DNA of 64,000 nucleotides from UBA1858 sp965227695 (GCA_965227695.1 OZ245760.1:124001-188000); one strand, 5' to 3'. Shown: positions 52,945 through 61,970, numbered from the stretch's first letter. Notes: generated from the sequence alone by a model not told the origin. Program-made: numbers and translations.

Positions 52945-54030
52945 ATGTTTTTCATCACAAATAGACAATTCGACGCATCAAAAAAAGGCTATGACAAATT
53001 TACCAGACATCCCAACGCCAAAGGGCCCAATGAGTTACAGGCAATTGAAATTACAGGCGTCAATAGCCCCCGCTTCAGACTTTTAAAAGATCGACTTTCC
53101 CTGTCTGAAACCCGTTTATTAAAAAATAAGTTCAAACTTGATATCGACGAATCACAGCCACACTACGCAAGCCTGAAGGTTGCCTGTCAGGTTTTTGAAC
53201 GGGCGCGCAAGGAGAAAAAAAATGTCCTGTTATACGTTCACGGCTATAATAACGATATTAAGGATGTCTACAGCACCGCCCGTGAAATTGAACGTATCTA
53301 CGATGTTATTGTCGTGACTTTTACCTGGCCGGCTAACGGTGGTGGAGCCTTGTCAGGCACCTTATCCTATCTTGCGGATAAACGCGATGCCCGCGCCTCC
53401 CAGGATGCCTTAAACCGTACGATCGATCTTGTCGCCAAGTACCATGCCTTACTGACCATGGCGGCAAGAAAGACCCTCATCGACAAAGCCAGCAGTAAAT
53501 ACGCCGACAATCCTACCAGGCAACGTGAGTATTTGTCGGAACTCATTAAAAAGGACTGCGATCTGTCAATTAGCCTTTTTTGTCACAGCATGGGAAATTA
53601 TGTTCTCAAATATGCACTGACCAGCAGCTTGTCTGAAGCACGCAAGCTGGTTTTTGACAATATCATCATATGTGCTGCGGACACTAATAATGAAAATCAT
53701 CGACAATGGGTGGAACAATTACAGGTCAGGCATTCGATTTACATTACGCTCAACGAGAACGACTATGCCCTGTCATGGTCCAGACGCAAGCCTGGTGAAC
53801 AACAAAAAGCCCGCCTTGGCCATTATCTCAAGCGCCTGAATGCTGATAATGCAATTTATGTCGACTTTTCAAGCGAAAAATCTGTCAACAACAGTCACTC
53901 TTACTTTGATAAAAGAACGGTAAATAACAACAAAGGGGCCTTGAGGTTCTTTAAAAAAGCATTCTCCGGTGAGAATGTGACATCCTACTTAGACTACTAT
54001 GCGCATAATAATACTTATAGACCAAAATAG
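52945..54030 (+). CDS. DUF900 alpha/beta hydrolase
   Basis: A 361-residue alpha/beta hydrolase. LLYVHGYNNDI forms the oxyanion region, FCHSMGNYVLKYAL holds the nucleophile Ser (S-M-G), and IICAADTNNENH and later His residues complete the triad. The DUF900 family is lipase/esterase-like with unknown substrates. No signal peptide. Monocistronic. Confidence 0.85.
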   Translation: MFFITNRQFDASKKGYDKFTRHPNAKGPNELQAIEITGVNSPRFRLLKDRLSLSETRLLKNKFKLDIDESQPHYASLKVACQVFERARKEKKNVLLYVHGYNNDIKDVYSTAREIERIYDVIVVTFTWPANGGGALSGTLSYLADKRDARASQDALNRTIDLVAKYHALLTMAARKTLIDKASSKYADNPTRQREYLSELIKKDCDLSISLFCHSMGNYVLKYALTSSLSEARKLVFDNIIICAADTNNENHRQWVEQLQVRHSIYITLNENDYALSWSRRKPGEQQKARLGHYLKRLNADNAIYVDFSSEKSVNNSHSYFDKRTVNNNKGALRFFKKAFSGENVTSYLDYYAHNNTYRPK

Positions 54031-54281
54031 TCCGGATAACACTTTACCCATGCCAATCTGAATCCGGGCTGCTACAGTCGCCCGCTTGTGTCTGTTCAAA
54101 CCGATCAGACATCATTAATCCGCTCGAATTGACCGTCTGTATTCCACCGCTATTTGTGGGCAGATCTGCCCGATACAATAAAATGACTAATTGTCACAAT
54201 TTGTAACATCACTGTATTATTTTCGAATTAATATGCAGGACAGTCATATAAATTACGTGCAGGTAACCCTGAGGTGAAAAA

Positions 54282-54539
54282 ATGCCCGATCAAGCGCAAC
54301 TGGATAACTTATTCAACGCCTTTAAAGTCAGTGCAGAATATCAGTACAAGCTGGATGAACTGAGAAACAGTTTTGATGAAAACCATGTAGAAATTTTTTT
54401 AGAAAAGCTTGAGGCTTTTGACAACATTGATGAATTACTCGCTGAGTCATTCATACCAAGTGAACACTCCAATCAGTTTATCGATTTTGTCAGTGAATTG
54501 ATTGTCAGCAAATCATTTAACAATACAGTTTTGAAATAA
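54282..54539 (+). CDS. Small acidic helical protein of unknown function (85 aa)
   Basis: An 85-residue soluble protein, acidic and helical, without cysteines or membrane segments; it contains KLEAFDNIDELLAESF in the centre. A GAGGTG Shine-Dalgarno precedes the ATG by 6 nt. I do not recognise a family. The gap 54031-54281 ahead of it holds only its promoter region. Confidence 0.6.
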   Translation: MPDQAQLDNLFNAFKVSAEYQYKLDELRNSFDENHVEIFLEKLEAFDNIDELLAESFIPSEHSNQFIDFVSELIVSKSFNNTVLK

Positions 54540-54575
54540 TTTCATACGGTTTTACATAGCCACACCCCGACACTG

Positions 54576-54617
54576 ACGATCATCTTGTTGAAGCAATGTG
54601 TTCAACAGAATGATCGT
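54576..54617. repeat. Long imperfect inverted repeat
   Basis: A 17-nt arm (54576-54592) and its near-complement (54601-54617) differ only in a two-base swap around an 8-nt loop. There is no T-tract. It lies between convergent ends and may be a transcript-end hairpin for the acetolactate synthase gene. Confidence 0.4.
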
Positions 54618-54697
54618 TGACTGCCTGCAACAACAATACATTCCAGGCCGGACTGCAAAGCATCGAGCAAAATCCAGATACAGTTTTTGCCCAGTGC

Positions 54698-56551
54698 TCA
54701 AAACATTTCTGATGAGTCAACTTCTTCCTGCGCATCTTTTGAGTTGCGCGCAGGAATGAAATCACCTGTTATCATTTCCTCATAACACATTCCGGGGCCA
54801 ACCATGGGATAGACACCCGCATCACGATCGATGATTACTTCCAGGAATGCTGGGCCAGGGAACTCCACAAACTCTTTAATTACTTTTGGAAGATCTGCCT
54901 TGTTTTCCAGTCGAACTGCGTATTCAAATCCATCTGACTCTGCAGATTTAATAAAGTTTTTCTTATGCAAGGATTTATCACTGGCAGACAAACGTCCCTT
55001 AAAAAACAGTTTCTGCCATTGCTTGACCATCCCGTCACCAAAGTTATTAAGGACTACTGTTTTGACAGGCAGCTGATAAGTTGTGACTGTTTCCAGCTCG
55101 CCCAAATTCATTCGGATACTTGCATCACCATCAATATTTATGACCATCAGACCGGGTTTGGCAAACTGTGCGCCGATGGCAGCAGGAAGACCAAATCCCA
55201 TGGTTCCCATACTTCCGGATGTCAGCCATAAACGCGGCTGCTTAAAATCGAAATACTGCGCGGCCCACATTTGATGTTGGCCAACACCTGTACTGATAAT
55301 CGCATCCCCTTTCGTATGCTTGTTTATTTCCTCAATGACTGCATATGGCTGAATTGTCTCGCTGGTTTTATCGTAGTTCATTGCATAAGTGGCCTTCAGA
55401 TCGGCAATATGCTTATTCCATTCGCCATAGTCGGCATCAAATTGATAAACCTCTTTCCCATACTCCAGCAAACATTTTAAACTCTGGGGCAACAACCCAA
55501 CATGATGCCAGTTTACTGATTTCACTTTATCAATTTCGGAGGGATCAATATCAAAGTGGGCGATATATTTTGCATTGGGTACAAACTTTGCCGGCACCGC
55601 AGCCACACGGTCATCGAAGCGCGCACCTATTGCGATCAGAAAATCACAGTCGTCCGCGGCATAATTTGCAAATGCCGTCCCGTGCATCCCGAGCATATGC
55701 AGTGATCTTGGTTGCGTTGTATCATAAGCCCCGATGCCCATCAGGGTAGTGACTACCGGGATTTCGAAAGCATCCGCAAACTCTCTGAGCTGGGCCGAGG
55801 CTTCACCGTTAATTGCACCACCGCCGGCATAGATCAGCGGCCGCTCCGCCTGTGATAAGGCATCAAAAAACTGTTTCTTCTTGTCTGCTGTTAATTCAGA
55901 TGAGATCACAGAATGCATTCGCTCCCGATAACCTCTTACAGGCAAACGTCCCCTTCCCTTAAATGGACCCACCCAGTTTTGCACGTCTTTGGGTATATCA
56001 ATGACAACCGGGCCAGGCCGGCCGGTGCGCGCGATTTCAAAGGCCGTTCTGATTGTCGATTCGAGTTTGGCCGGGTCTGTCACCAGGAAAATATGTTTGG
56101 CGACTGCACCCATGATATTTGCGATGGGGGCTTCCTGAAAACCATCACTGCCAATCGCTGCAGTCGGAACCTGCCCACAAATAACCACAATTGGAATTGA
56201 ATCGGCCATGCAGTCCCTCACCGGTGTGACAGTGTTAGTGGCTCCGGGACCTGATGTGACCATCACCACACCGACTTTACCACTGGCGCGGGCATAACCG
56301 GATGCCATGAATCCCGCACCCTGTTCATTAGCCGGGACTATCAGGGGCATCGCATCGTTGTTATCATGATTGTAACGAAACACAGCATCGTAAGTGGGTA
56401 AAATTGCCCCTCCACTGTACCCGAAAATAACATCAGTCCCTTCCTGGGCAAGCACCTGCACAATAATGTCAGCACCCGACATTTCGCGACCCGCTAGCGG
56501 GTGATTAGAGGCTTGTTCGATTTCGAGGGCTTGTTGGGCAGCACTTTGCAT
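54698..56551 (-). CDS. ilvB: Acetolactate synthase, large (catalytic) subunit
   Basis: A 617-residue thiamine-diphosphate enzyme for branched-chain amino-acid synthesis. The catalytic Glu lies in PANEQGAGFMASGYARA, the FAD-region GARFDDRVAAVP is present, and the ThDP motif starts GDASIRMNLGELETV. It is about 40 residues longer than most, with extensions at both ends (MQSAAQQALEIEQ... and an Asp/Glu-rich tail). No regulatory subunit (ilvH) adjoins it. Catabolic ALS is excluded by the FAD-region residues; other ThDP family activities are possible. Confidence 0.9.
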   Translation of the reverse strand: MQSAAQQALEIEQASNHPLAGREMSGADIIVQVLAQEGTDVIFGYSGGAILPTYDAVFRYNHDNNDAMPLIVPANEQGAGFMASGYARASGKVGVVMVTSGPGATNTVTPVRDCMADSIPIVVICGQVPTAAIGSDGFQEAPIANIMGAVAKHIFLVTDPAKLESTIRTAFEIARTGRPGPVVIDIPKDVQNWVGPFKGRGRLPVRGYRERMHSVISSELTADKKKQFFDALSQAERPLIYAGGGAINGEASAQLREFADAFEIPVVTTLMGIGAYDTTQPRSLHMLGMHGTAFANYAADDCDFLIAIGARFDDRVAAVPAKFVPNAKYIAHFDIDPSEIDKVKSVNWHHVGLLPQSLKCLLEYGKEVYQFDADYGEWNKHIADLKATYAMNYDKTSETIQPYAVIEEINKHTKGDAIISTGVGQHQMWAAQYFDFKQPRLWLTSGSMGTMGFGLPAAIGAQFAKPGLMVINIDGDASIRMNLGELETVTTYQLPVKTVVLNNFGDGMVKQWQKLFFKGRLSASDKSLHKKNFIKSAESDGFEYAVRLENKADLPKVIKEFVEFPGPAFLEVIIDRDAGVYPMVGPGMCYEEMITGDFIPARNSKDAQEEVDSSEMF

Positions 56552-56648
56552 GGTTTGTATAATATCTTGATCAATAAAGAGATATATCGAAGCTAACTTA
56601 TTAATAGGTAGCTAGTCAATTACCATGAAGTGACATAGCAAGATTGAC

Positions 56649-56671
56649 GTGGACTGCTCTGTGCAGACCAC
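56649..56671. repeat. Small hairpin in the ilvB-cbbQ divergent region
   Basis: GTGG-A-CTGC and GCAG-A-CCAC pair around a 5-nt loop. It lies about 100 bp upstream of the ilvB start. I saw no leader peptide rich in branched-chain codons and no T-tract, so attenuation is not shown. Confidence 0.3.
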
Positions 56672-56831
56672 AAATCCGGATCATCACGACATAACATGAA
56701 TTCTACAAGAAACGGAATTGGCCACATTGCCACTTACCTGTACATCCCGAGAATATCGCTGCTGTTTACTTGCACCAGGGCAGTGAACAAGTTAGCTTAA
56801 GGAATTATCTTACGCCAACAATGCAAACAAC

Positions 56832-57656
56832 ATGGATTCAAGCAATCGCGCTAAAAGTTATAAACCGGAAGAGTATTTCATCGACAAAGAGCCTTATTAT
56901 GAGCCGGTGTCCGATGAAATAGAAGTTTTCGAGGCGGCCTACGCCAACAAGTTGCCGGTATTGCTCAAAGGACCAACAGGATGTGGCAAGACACGCTTTA
57001 TGGAGTACATGGGCTGGCGATTAAAAAGGCCACTAATGACGGTCTCATGTCATGATGACTTAACGGCTTCTGACCTGGTCGGGCGGTACCTGGTCACGGG
57101 CGGTGAAACCGTTTGGGTTGACGGACCTCTGGCGCGTGCTGTCAGAACTGGCAGTATCTGCTATCTGGATGAAATTGTTGAAGCACGAAAAGATACGACT
57201 GTCGTCATACATCCATTATGTGATGATCGACGGGTACTACCCATTGAAAAAATTGGCGAACTGCTTGAGGCACCAGAAGAATTCTGCATGGCCATATCCT
57301 ATAACCCAGGTTACCAAAGTGTATTGAAAGACCTCAAACAAAGTACACGCCAACGCTTCGTCGCGCTTGAGTTTGACTACCCTGAAGCCAGTGTAGAGCA
57401 AAAAATCATTCAGCGCGAAACACAAATCGATAACGACACCGCCAGACAGCTGGTTAAATTTGCCCAAATGACACGCAATCTCAAAGGCAGCGGCCTGGAT
57501 GAGGGTGCCAGCACGCGTTTGCTGGTCCATGCCGGTAAATTAATTCAAACCGGCGTTAATCCTGTCACCGCATGCAGAAGCGCAATTTCCCAGGCACTCA
57601 CTGATGACCCTGAAATGCTGTCCGCCGTTTACGAGCTCAGTTCTTCTGTATTCTAG
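56832..57656 (+). CDS. cbbQ: CbbQ/NorQ-type MoxR AAA ATPase
   Basis: A 274-residue ATPase: Walker A GPTGCGKTRF, Walker B ICYLDEIVEA, sensor region AISYNPGYQSVLKDLK and the arginine finger in STRQRFVALEF. With CbbO it reactivates inhibited RuBisCO in chemoautotrophs; NorQ/NirQ relatives mature nitric-oxide reductase. The stretch HDDLTASDLVGRYLVTGGET is shared by both groups. No cbbO, norD, RuBisCO or nor gene adjoins it in this window, so the partner is unlinked; CbbQ is favoured because of the autotrophic setting. Confidence 0.75.
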   Translation: MDSSNRAKSYKPEEYFIDKEPYYEPVSDEIEVFEAAYANKLPVLLKGPTGCGKTRFMEYMGWRLKRPLMTVSCHDDLTASDLVGRYLVTGGETVWVDGPLARAVRTGSICYLDEIVEARKDTTVVIHPLCDDRRVLPIEKIGELLEAPEEFCMAISYNPGYQSVLKDLKQSTRQRFVALEFDYPEASVEQKIIQRETQIDNDTARQLVKFAQMTRNLKGSGLDEGASTRLLVHAGKLIQTGVNPVTACRSAISQALTDDPEMLSAVYELSSSVF

Positions 57657-57853
57657 ATAAACTGTACACGGGCCACCTTTTATCCGGGTCATGCAGGGCT
57701 AGATATTCACACTCGTAAACAACCTGGCTGGTATTGGTCACTCAATACAGCCGCTACGTTTAAGTCAGAAATAGTTTCATCTGTACTCATGGACCGGTGT
57801 ACAATTTTAGTGCACATAATAAAACCAAAATATCAATTACCAGGAGCAGAAAA

Positions 57854-58231
57854 ATGGATGAGGCGACAAAAATCAAGTATCTGAAAATAGCTTTAGTGCT
57901 TATCGGGCTTACTTTTACTTTTATACTATTGCCACTTACCATTTACTGGCCATCCGGCTGGTCATGGCATGGTGAAGGACGATCGTATTACCTGGAGATG
58001 ATCCTGGTTATTTACGCCACTTTAGGTATTTTTTTAATGTATGCGGCCCGTAACCCTTTGCAGCATCGCAGTCTGATCTGGTTCACCGTATGGTCAAGTG
58101 TGGCTCATGGTGCCGTGATGGCGTGGCAGTCATTTGATGGCGCCCATAATATGGGACACCTGTTGGGTGATGTCCCGGCGCTGTTTATTGTTGCTGCAGT
58201 ACTGGCTTACCTGACACCAAAGAACGCTTAG
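57854..58231 (+). CDS. Four-helix membrane protein (DUF6632-like)
   Basis: A 125-residue membrane protein from the ATG at 57854, chosen for its AGGAG Shine-Dalgarno 7 nt upstream; an in-frame start at 57797 adds a non-hydrophobic leader. Four hydrophobic helices are seen; WPSGWSWHGEGRSYYLEMILVIYATLG and HRSLIWFTVWSSVAHGAVMAWQS fit the DUF6632 pattern. Function unknown. A terminator follows directly. Confidence 0.7.
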   Translation: MDEATKIKYLKIALVLIGLTFTFILLPLTIYWPSGWSWHGEGRSYYLEMILVIYATLGIFLMYAARNPLQHRSLIWFTVWSSVAHGAVMAWQSFDGAHNMGHLLGDVPALFIVAAVLAYLTPKNA

Positions 58232-58239
58232 TCATTACC

Positions 58240-58269
58240 AATAAAGCCGGCCCATGGGCCGGCTTTATT
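58240..58269. terminator. Perfect 30-bp palindromic bidirectional terminator
   Basis: The 30 bases are fully self-complementary around a CATG centre, with a GC-rich core (GCCGGCCC) and A/T flanks giving a T-rich end on both strands. It sits between the convergent membrane-protein gene (ending 58231) and a 33-codon gene (ending 58295). Confidence 0.85.
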
Positions 58270-58294
58270 TGAGACATAATGTCAGAGTAAAGAT

Positions 58295-58396
58295 TTAAAA
58301 CAAAGCAATACCGAGGGCAAAGATCAGCGAAAGTCCAACAATCAGCAGGGCTGTCTCTGCAGCGACAAAGCGACAAAAGATAGAATTACCAAACAT
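58295..58396 (-). CDS. 33-residue single-TM small protein
   Basis: An ATG at 58396 with a strong AGGAGA Shine-Dalgarno (58402-58407) opens 33 codons ending TAA at 58295. The peptide (MFGNSIFCRFVAAETALLI...) has one hydrophobic helix from about residue 13 to the end. The good ribosome site and the bidirectional terminator right behind it favour a real gene. Upstream, a 9-bp inverted repeat (58451-58459 and 58468-58476) could be an operator. Function unknown. Confidence 0.6.
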   Translation of the reverse strand: MFGNSIFCRFVAAETALLIVGLSLIFALGIALF

Positions 58397-58620
58397 GGTT
58401 TTCTCCTGGAACGATAAATTTAAGTAAGTTTAGTATAGTAGTATTTACTAATATAAGCAATAGCTAATGCTTATATTCGGATAAAAGGAGAAATTTTTAA
58501 CGCAACCGGGTGTTTTAATGCGTTTTTACACCCCCACGGCACTATAATCCGGAGCAACCAGTATCAATTTCGTGGAAATCATACATATTTTGCGTTCATC
58601 CATACAAAAGGAATGGTAAT

Positions 58621-59667
58621 TTGATTCAAAATGTTTTCTTTTTTGTGTTGCTGATTACTGCAACACTCGCGTTTCTGGCCATTCTATTCCCGTTTTTTGA
58701 ACCGATTTTATGGGCAGTGACGCTGGCAGTACTATTCTCCCCTGTACAAAAGAAACTATTACAGCATCTTCATAATCGCGAGAATCTGACGGCACTACTG
58801 ACCTTACTTATCATCTTATTCGCCGTGATCGTTCCGGCGATGTTGCTCTCTATCGCAGTTGGTAAAGAAGGGGTCTCACTTTACCAGGCAATCGCCAAAG
58901 GGGAGATCAATTTATCCGGACCCATCAGCTGGGCACAGAATACCTGGCCATCATTGATCGAACGGGGCGAATCCCTCGGTATTAACCTGGAAGAAATCAA
59001 GCAAAAACTCTCTTCATCCGCCCTGAAGGGCAGCCAGTGGCTGGTTTCTCACCTGTTTACGGTGGGCCAGAACACCTTGAGTTTTACTATTATGTTTTTT
59101 TTGATGCTTTACTTGTTGTTCTTTTTTTTGCGCGATGGCAAAAAGATCATTGAAATGATTATTCATACACTACCCATTGGTGATGAAAGCGAACGCCTGT
59201 TACTGGCAAAATTTGCAGAAGTTTCTCGCGCAACAATCAAAGGCACCTTGCTCGTCGGCATCGTACAGGGTGTTATCGGTGGTATCACATTTTATCTGCT
59301 GGGCATTCAGTCTGCTGTTTTCTGGGGGGTTGTGATGATACTGCTGTCCATTCTGCCTGCCATAGGCTCCGCGCTTGTGTGGTTACCGGCTGCCATTTAC
59401 CTGTTCACCAATGGCATGCTGATGAAGGGTGTCATCCTGATATTCGTGGGCGTATTTGTGATTGGAATGATCGATAATATTTTACGCCCGATACTCGTTG
59501 GGCGGGATACAAAAATGCCTGACTATCTTATTCTTTTAAGCACACTGGGAGGATTATCATTGATAGGCATTTCCGGCTTTGTGCTGGGGCCAGTGATCGC
59601 AGCATTTTTTTTATCGATATGGGTGATGTTCGCTAACGAATATAATTCTGACAGTACTAGGAAGTAA
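58621..59667 (+). CDS. AI-2E family (PerM/YdiK) membrane transporter
   Basis: A 348-residue polytopic protein with about eight helices. It starts with TTG, supported by AAGGA upstream. Family features: FFLMLYLLFFFLRDGKKI and the LLVGIVQGVIGGITFYLLGI and GLSLIGISGFVLGPVIAAF stretches. Members export autoinducer-2 or act in Na+/H+ exchange; the exact substrate is unknown. The stop overlaps the convergent UDG-like gene by 11 bp. Confidence 0.9.
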   Translation: MIQNVFFFVLLITATLAFLAILFPFFEPILWAVTLAVLFSPVQKKLLQHLHNRENLTALLTLLIILFAVIVPAMLLSIAVGKEGVSLYQAIAKGEINLSGPISWAQNTWPSLIERGESLGINLEEIKQKLSSSALKGSQWLVSHLFTVGQNTLSFTIMFFLMLYLLFFFLRDGKKIIEMIIHTLPIGDESERLLLAKFAEVSRATIKGTLLVGIVQGVIGGITFYLLGIQSAVFWGVVMILLSILPAIGSALVWLPAAIYLFTNGMLMKGVILIFVGVFVIGMIDNILRPILVGRDTKMPDYLILLSTLGGLSLIGISGFVLGPVIAAFFLSIWVMFANEYNSDSTRK

Positions 59668-60244
59668 GCGTCTTGACATGCTGCTTTAATACCGGAACCA
59701 CATCATGCTCAAACCACACATTGCGTTTTAGCCAGAGACGGTTTCTCGGAGAAGGATGAGGAATAGGTAAATATTGTGGCGCATAACTTTGCCATGCCCT
59801 GACAGTTTCCGTTAAGGTCGATTTACAAAAATCATTCAAATAATATTTTTGGGCATACATGCCTACCAGTATCACCAGTTCAATCTGAGGCATCAATTCA
59901 AGCAAAGGCGGATGCCATTGCGGCGCGCATTCACTCCTCGGAGGTAAATCACCGGATTTTCCCTTGCCCGGATAGCAAAACCCCATCGGCATTATTGCAA
60001 TTTTATTATTATCGTAAAATATGTCGCGGCTTAAACCCATCCAGTCGCGCAGTCGGTCCCCGCTGGCATCATTCCATGGAATGCAGCTATGATGCACTTT
60101 GGCGCCTGGCGCCTGGCCGATAATGAGTAATCTTGCTGTGCGCGAAGGAACAACAATCGGGTTTGGCGCAAACGGGAGTTGATGATCACATCGTTTACAT
60201 GAGCGAATTTGACGGGTCAGATCGCTTAGCTTCTTTTTTGACAT
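59657..60244 (-). CDS. Uracil-DNA glycosylase family protein
   Basis: A 195-residue protein of the UDG superfamily: motif A LIIGQAPGAKVHHSCIPW and motif B HPSPRN with a surrounding IPHPSPRNRLW; C16 and C19 in SCKRCDHQ may bind a metal or cluster. It belongs to the COG1573-like branch, which includes enzymes and non-catalytic relatives. It starts on the last base of the upstream four-cysteine gene (TAATG overlap), so the two are translated together. Confidence 0.85.
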   Translation of the reverse strand: MSKKKLSDLTRQIRSCKRCDHQLPFAPNPIVVPSRTARLLIIGQAPGAKVHHSCIPWNDASGDRLRDWMGLSRDIFYDNNKIAIMPMGFCYPGKGKSGDLPPRSECAPQWHPPLLELMPQIELVILVGMYAQKYYLNDFCKSTLTETVRAWQSYAPQYLPIPHPSPRNRLWLKRNVWFEHDVVPVLKQHVKTLTS

Positions 60245-60690
60245 TATCGTTTTCGTGATCGTCGCCTGCCTTTATAGGCAGATATCTCCTGCATTATCAG
60301 TCCGTAGGGGAGCTGATCTATCGTAGAGTACTTTTTAATGGCGAGGTTCAGAACATGATGGATATCCTGTTCGTCATAATCAGCAGGTTCAACTGTTTTT
60401 ACCAGGCCCTTGATACCGCCATTTTGTATTTTTATTTCAGTATTATGCGGAAGCGGTTCTTCTACGCTGGTTTGCTGTATTAAAAATCGGGCTTTTTGTC
60501 TCAACTTTTCCAGTAACTGTGTACACATCTGCTGGGCCTGCGGTGAGCGACACGCGACTCCCTCGCGATCTGCCAAATTGAATCGTCTCGCTAAAGCGCA
60601 GTTACATACTCGCGAGTTAATCGCTTTTTCGTAGACACAACGAGTGTGGTTAAGTGTTTGATAGGCAGAGCGATATTCTTTTTCGTCCAT
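60244..60690 (-). CDS. Four-cysteine basic-tail protein, paralogue of the 37743 gene
   Basis: A 148-residue protein. C18, C31, C47 and C56 give the spacing C-x12-C-x15-C-x8-C, identical to the 37743 paralogue; C29 is extra. Shared blocks: A-x-R ... C-x-x-P-x-A-x-Q-x-C-T, the middle PHNTEIKIQNGGIKGL, and a basic RRR end (YKGRRRSRKR). No known family. Translationally coupled to the UDG-family gene downstream. A metal or Fe-S cluster and nucleic-acid contact are reasonable guesses. Confidence 0.65.
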   Translation of the reverse strand: MDEKEYRSAYQTLNHTRCVYEKAINSRVCNCALARRFNLADREGVACRSPQAQQMCTQLLEKLRQKARFLIQQTSVEEPLPHNTEIKIQNGGIKGLVKTVEPADYDEQDIHHVLNLAIKKYSTIDQLPYGLIMQEISAYKGRRRSRKR

Positions 60691-60715
60691 TGATTAACCA
60701 GACTCAGCTAACGCC

Positions 60716-60955
60716 CTATTTTTCCCATTCACGCAAAATAGGCGCATCGCGGTTTTCAGTCAGTCTCGATTCTGCCATCTCTTCATTATCGGCAAACATA
60801 ATTTTAATATCACTGGCATCCTTAACCTTCAGTTCTTCACGTAGCTGGCGCGCAAAGGCCTTTGCCTGCTTATAATCATCAAAACTATCTTGAAATTCAG
60901 CTGACCGTACAGCACCATTGGTGCCCTTAGTTAAATGAAATACAAAATAAGGCAT
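60716..60955 (-). CDS. Small conserved-looking protein of unknown function (79 aa)
   Basis: A 79-residue soluble protein with alternating strand-helix pattern (YFVFHLTKG, then DDYKQAKAFARQLREEL, then IKIMFADNEEMAESRL). It is 25 bp upstream of the four-cysteine gene on the same strand and probably shares its transcript. No family recognised. Confidence 0.65.
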   Translation of the reverse strand: MPYFVFHLTKGTNGAVRSAEFQDSFDDYKQAKAFARQLREELKVKDASDIKIMFADNEEMAESRLTENRDAPILREWEK

Positions 60956-61104
60956 AATTATCTGCTCTGTGGTTGATCAGCAGTCATTTAAACACTGTTA
61001 CATACATATGAAAATAACCTTGTCGGGGAAGATCTAGCTCTGTCTGGCCGGAGAAACCCTGTATTTTTTATTTGCATTTTCACATTCTTTTAAACGACAT
61101 AGCG

Positions 61105-61434
61105 ATGAAAAACTCATTTACATTTGCAACCAAATTAGACGAAGTCCCACCAGGCAAAACTAAAAAGATCTGTTTTCCGCAACAAAGCCCTGTCTTACTG
61201 GCAAATGTTAATGGCCATATCTATGCAGTGGATGACACCTGCACGCACGAAGACTCGTCACTTTCTCTCGGCTGCCTGCGCGAGGATAAGGTAAAATGTA
61301 CATTGCACGGAAGCTGGTTTAGTGTCATCACAGGTGAGCCGACGGAAGAACCCGCAGATGAGCCCCTGCAATGCTATCCGGTTAAAATCATTAACAATGA
61401 AATCTGGATAGATCTTTCACCATCCAAGCATTGA
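61105..61434 (+). CDS. Rieske 2Fe-2S ferredoxin
   Basis: About 109 residues from ATG 61105, where the domain begins (MKNSFTFATKLDEVPPG). The Rieske motifs C-x-H and C-x2-H are seen as DDTCTHEDSSL and KCTLHGSWF. It is a small soluble electron carrier of the naphthalene-dioxygenase-ferredoxin type. No oxygenase adjoins it. It may feed another electron-transfer enzyme in the cell. Confidence 0.9.
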   Translation: MKNSFTFATKLDEVPPGKTKKICFPQQSPVLLANVNGHIYAVDDTCTHEDSSLSLGCLREDKVKCTLHGSWFSVITGEPTEEPADEPLQCYPVKIINNEIWIDLSPSKH

Positions 61435-61706
61435 GCTATAAATTGTCCGCAGGGTAATTAACGATGCGCTTTTAGTGTGTGTATAGCAGTGAGCAACCGA
61501 CTCATCCTGGCATGGTGTTAAGCGCAAATGCCACTTTTATGTGCTTATTCCATATCGAGACCATCTACTTCTAATGGCCCGTCATTAATAACCTAATGAA
61601 AATAAACAGTATTTATATGTGCGCAATGCAGGACGAGTAACTGCCTATGTTGGCACTTATATTGCAGCATGAATCATGATGTGAGCCCAATTCAAGAGGA
61701 GTTTCT

Positions 61707-61970
61707 ATGAAGGCATTATGTTTGTGCGCAACACTCGGTTTGTCGACGCTGGTAAATTCATATGCCTGTGATGACATAAAGACAACACAGGCTATCGTTG
61801 AATACGTTTGCCATTACTCTCTGGTCAGTGATACACAATGTCGTATATGGAAAGAAGACGTACGGCAGATGAACCAAAACAATGAGATCATTATTGATTC
61901 ATTTATTGGCTGGGATAAAAAAATGGCGTCGGAGCAACATACCGTCGCTGAAGCCATACCCGGCCAATAG
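61707..61970 (+). CDS. Small exported protein of unknown function (87 aa)
   Basis: An 87-residue protein with a signal peptide (MKALCLCATLGLSTLVNSYA, cleavage near 20). The mature part has three cysteines (C21, C35, C45). A strong AAGAGGAG Shine-Dalgarno precedes it. No family recognised. The gap 61435-61706 ahead of it shows no other gene. Confidence 0.7.
   Translation: MKALCLCATLGLSTLVNSYACDDIKTTQAIVEYVCHYSLVSDTQCRIWKEDVRQMNQNNEIIIDSFIGWDKKMASEQHTVAEAIPGQ

Noticed and set aside
56552..56831. Attenuator/leader peptide for ilvB
   Set aside because: No run of branched-chain codons in a short ORF and no terminator T-tract were found; only a small hairpin is present.
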